A stretch of DNA of 64,000 bases, taken from Cytobacillus pseudoceanisediminis. Its GTDB lineage: Bacteria; Bacillota; Bacilli; Bacillales; Cytobacillaceae. A program made the position numbers and the translations under genes. The DNA lies in contig NZ_CP097349.1 in assembly GCF_023516215.1 (NCBI RefSeq), positions 4,740,001 through 4,804,000 on the forward strand. Reading direction: 5' to 3'. This document shows, piece by piece, positions 62,087 through 64,000 of this stretch (position 1 is the stretch's first letter; the number at the start of each line of letters is the position of its first letter). The notes beneath the pieces were generated by a model. The model worked only from the letters and a program-made list of their open reading frames with translations. It made no database searches and was not told the origin of the DNA.

Positions 62087-63141
62087 TGAAAAAATATTAT
62101 AACTTGCGCCTGTTTGGCGATAGAATTTCTTTTTTAGTAAACCGGAAAGCACTTATCACTTTTTTATTATTGGCAGCAGCTGCTGCCGGAGTATTTGTCA
62201 TCAGCACCGGCACGGGTGAAATGAAAATCAGCCCTCTGAAGGTAGTGCAGGTTTTCTTTGGCGGGGGTTCGGATATGGATAGACTGGTCATTCAGTCATT
62301 CAGACTTCCAAGAATTATCGTTGCCTTAATGGTAGGAATGGCGCTTGCTGCAGCCGGGGGAATCCTGCAGGGGATAATCAGAAATCCGCTTGCATCTCCT
62401 GACATAATCGGGATTACAGGAGGGGCCTCTGCAGCAGTTGTAGCATTTCTTGCTTTTTTTAGTGATAAAAATAATGCATTAACTGTAAGTATTAATTGGA
62501 TGCCTCTTGCAGCTTTCGCGGGTGCTGCTATTTTGGCCTTCCTTGTTTATTTTCTCGCCTATAAGGATGGGGTATCACCAGTACGGCTTGTTTTAATCGG
62601 GATCGGGCTTGCAGCCCTAATGAAGGCACTCACCACCTTGATGATGGTCTTTGGGCCGATTTACCAGGCAAGCCAGGCAAATATTTGGATAACCGGGACT
62701 GTTTACGGTTCAAATTGGGATAATGTCACAATTTTGGTCCCTTGGACCATCGTGTTTCTGATACTTGCCTTTGTTTTAGCACGAAATGTCAATATCCAGG
62801 AACTTGGCGATGATATTGCCAAGGGTGTAGGGAGCACAGTCCAAAAATACCGGTTTCTTCTGCTCATGGTCAGCACAGCATTAATTGGCGGAGCTGTTGC
62901 ATTTGGCGGCGGGATAGGCTTTGTTGGATTGATGGCTCCTCATATGGCCCGCAGGCTGGTTGGCTCTGCTTTTGGCGCTTTGCTTCCGGCTTCTGCGCTG
63001 ATTGGAGGAATCCTTGTGATGGCAGCCGACCTGATAGGCAGGACTTTGTTCTCACCGCTTGAAATCCCGGCGGGTGTATTTACAGCCAGCATTGGAGCAC
63101 CTTACTTTATTTACCTGCTTTTCAAGACAAGAAACGCATAA
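62086..63141 (+). CDS. Iron-siderophore ABC transporter permease 2 (FecCD family)
   Basis: 351 residues from the ATG at 62086, which overlaps the preceding stop. Motifs SFRLPRIIVALMVGMALAAAGGILQG, NPLASPDIIGITGG and GFVGLMAPHMARRLVG. It pairs with permease 1 as a heterodimer in the membrane. Intact. Confidence 0.93.
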   Translation: MKKYYNLRLFGDRISFLVNRKALITFLLLAAAAAGVFVISTGTGEMKISPLKVVQVFFGGGSDMDRLVIQSFRLPRIIVALMVGMALAAAGGILQGIIRNPLASPDIIGITGGASAAVVAFLAFFSDKNNALTVSINWMPLAAFAGAAILAFLVYFLAYKDGVSPVRLVLIGIGLAALMKALTTLMMVFGPIYQASQANIWITGTVYGSNWDNVTILVPWTIVFLILAFVLARNVNIQELGDDIAKGVGSTVQKYRFLLLMVSTALIGGAVAFGGGIGFVGLMAPHMARRLVGSAFGALLPASALIGGILVMAADLIGRTLFSPLEIPAGVFTASIGAPYFIYLLFKTRNA

Positions 63142-63229
63142 TCTGGAAAAGCTTGAAACTCGTATCGTACTGGTAAATGGATAGCCTATAGATATAGATA
63201 TAGATATTAAGGAAAAGGAGAGGGCAGAA

Positions 63230-64000
63230 ATGACAGCAGGGCAAGCGATCGCAACAAAAGACTTAACCTTGTCATATGGGGAAACCATTATTATTAATGA
63301 ATTGGACCTGGAAATTCCCAAGGGAGAAATCACAGTATTTATTGGTGGAAATGGCTGCGGAAAATCGACATTGCTAAGGTCCATTGCCCGGCTGCTAAAG
63401 CCGAAATCAGGTGCCGTTTTATTGGAAGGTGAGGCTATAGCCAAACTTTCAACCAAAGATGTTGCCAGAAAGATGGCGATTCTGCCCCAATCCCCTTCTG
63501 CTCCAGAAGGACTCACAGTGCTTCAGCTTGTCAAACAGGGGCGGTACCCTTATCAAACTTGGCTGAAGCAATGGTCAACTGAAGATGAAATAAAGGTCAG
63601 AAATGCATTAAAGGCTACAGGCATGGAGGAATTGAAAGATCGGACAGTGGATTCATTATCGGGCGGACAGCGCCAGCGCGCCTGGATTGCCATGACGTTG
63701 GCTCAGGATACTGATACGATTCTGCTTGATGAGCCTACTACGTATTTAGATATGACCCACCAAATTGAAATACTGGATTTATTATTTGAATTAAATGAAA
63801 TTGAAGAGCGTACCATCGTCATGGTGCTGCATGATCTGAATTTAGCCTGCCGCTATGCCCATAATATTGTTGCCATAAAGGATCAGAAGGTTTTCGCTCA
63901 GGGCAAGCCTGAACATGTCATCAATTGCGGATTAGTCAAAACCGTATTTGGCATGGAATGCGAGGTTACGATAGATCCATTATTCGGCACGCCGCTTTGC
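63230..64000 (+). CDS. Iron-siderophore ABC transporter ATPase, cut by the window edge
   Basis: 257 codons are visible without a stop. Walker A GGNGCGKST, signature LSGGQRQR, Walker B TILLDEPTTYLD and switch LHDLN are present. FecE/YusV-type ATPase of the uptake system. ATG at 63230 after AAAGGAGAGGG. A GATATA triplet repeat lies just upstream (63187-63208). Confidence 0.92.
   Translation, partial: MTAGQAIATKDLTLSYGETIIINELDLEIPKGEITVFIGGNGCGKSTLLRSIARLLKPKSGAVLLEGEAIAKLSTKDVARKMAILPQSPSAPEGLTVLQLVKQGRYPYQTWLKQWSTEDEIKVRNALKATGMEELKDRTVDSLSGGQRQRAWIAMTLAQDTDTILLDEPTTYLDMTHQIEILDLLFELNEIEERTIVMVLHDLNLACRYAHNIVAIKDQKVFAQGKPEHVINCGLVKTVFGMECEVTIDPLFGTPLC

Overview
The window reads as a chromosomal segment of an aerobic, endospore-forming Bacillaceae (a Bacillus/Cytobacillus-like Firmicute, moderate G+C). 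The evidence is conserved gene order and content: trxB, Nudix (yvcI), rapZ, yvcK, whiA, crh, clpP, tRNA-Arg, sigL, a glutaredoxin, cggR, gapA, pgk, tpiA, gpmI, eno, secG, carboxylesterase, rnr, smpB and ssrA follow the Bacillus subtilis order. Sporulation and germination genes (spoIIP, a gerA-type operon) are also present. The genus is inferred from gene content only.

Layout. 0.2-3.6 kb: an AGCS amino-acid symporter and a TPR/HTH protein. 3.7-8.8 kb: trxB and the yvcI-rapZ-yvcK-whiA-crh operon. 8.8-11.8 kb: clpP (minus strand, CtsR-type operator in its promoter), tRNA-Arg, rpoN/sigL and a glutaredoxin-like gene. 11.9-19.3 kb: the glycolytic operon cggR-gapA-pgk-tpiA-gpmI-eno with a clear CggR operator. 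19.4-25.3 kb: a decayed NERD gene, then secG, est, rnr, smpB and tmRNA. 25.8-44.9 kb: mainly accessory genes, including a MOSC protein, a fluoride riboswitch with two crcB genes, MscS, alkaline phosphatase with Pho-box-like repeats, MarR with an MMPL exporter, dehydrogenases, a C39-like lipoprotein, a LiaG-like protein, a cation antiporter and a deformylase. 45.0-49.0 kb: an amino-acid (cystine-type) ABC transporter whose terminator was hit by an IS1182-family element. 49.1-64 kb: a KdpD-type Usp protein, SpoIIP, a YtkA-like lipoprotein, a large hairpin-repeat array, a DUF4931 protein, a RodA/FtsW protein, a gerA-B-C operon (minus) and a Fur-boxed iron-siderophore uptake locus that runs off the right edge.

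Two window-wide patterns stand out. First, eleven genes (several essential in relatives: trxB, secG, whiA, sigL, rnr) carry twelve one-base losses, each within a homopolymer; restoring one base gives a protein of normal family length in every case. This looks more like base-calling undercounts than real pseudogenes. Second, short tandem arrays sit directly after Rho-independent terminators. Three have five units with a ~21-bp period (9.9, 19.4 and 42.3 kb), one is more degenerate (37.7 kb), and they share a G-x-GG-(A)-TAA-like core on one strand but differ in sequence between loci. A fifth array (53.1-53.6 kb) has eleven 52-bp units, each an inverted repeat. Two copies of a longer structured dispersed repeat (14.3 and 43.6 kb) show different sequences in the same stem position. 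These repeat families are the best candidates for something under-described.
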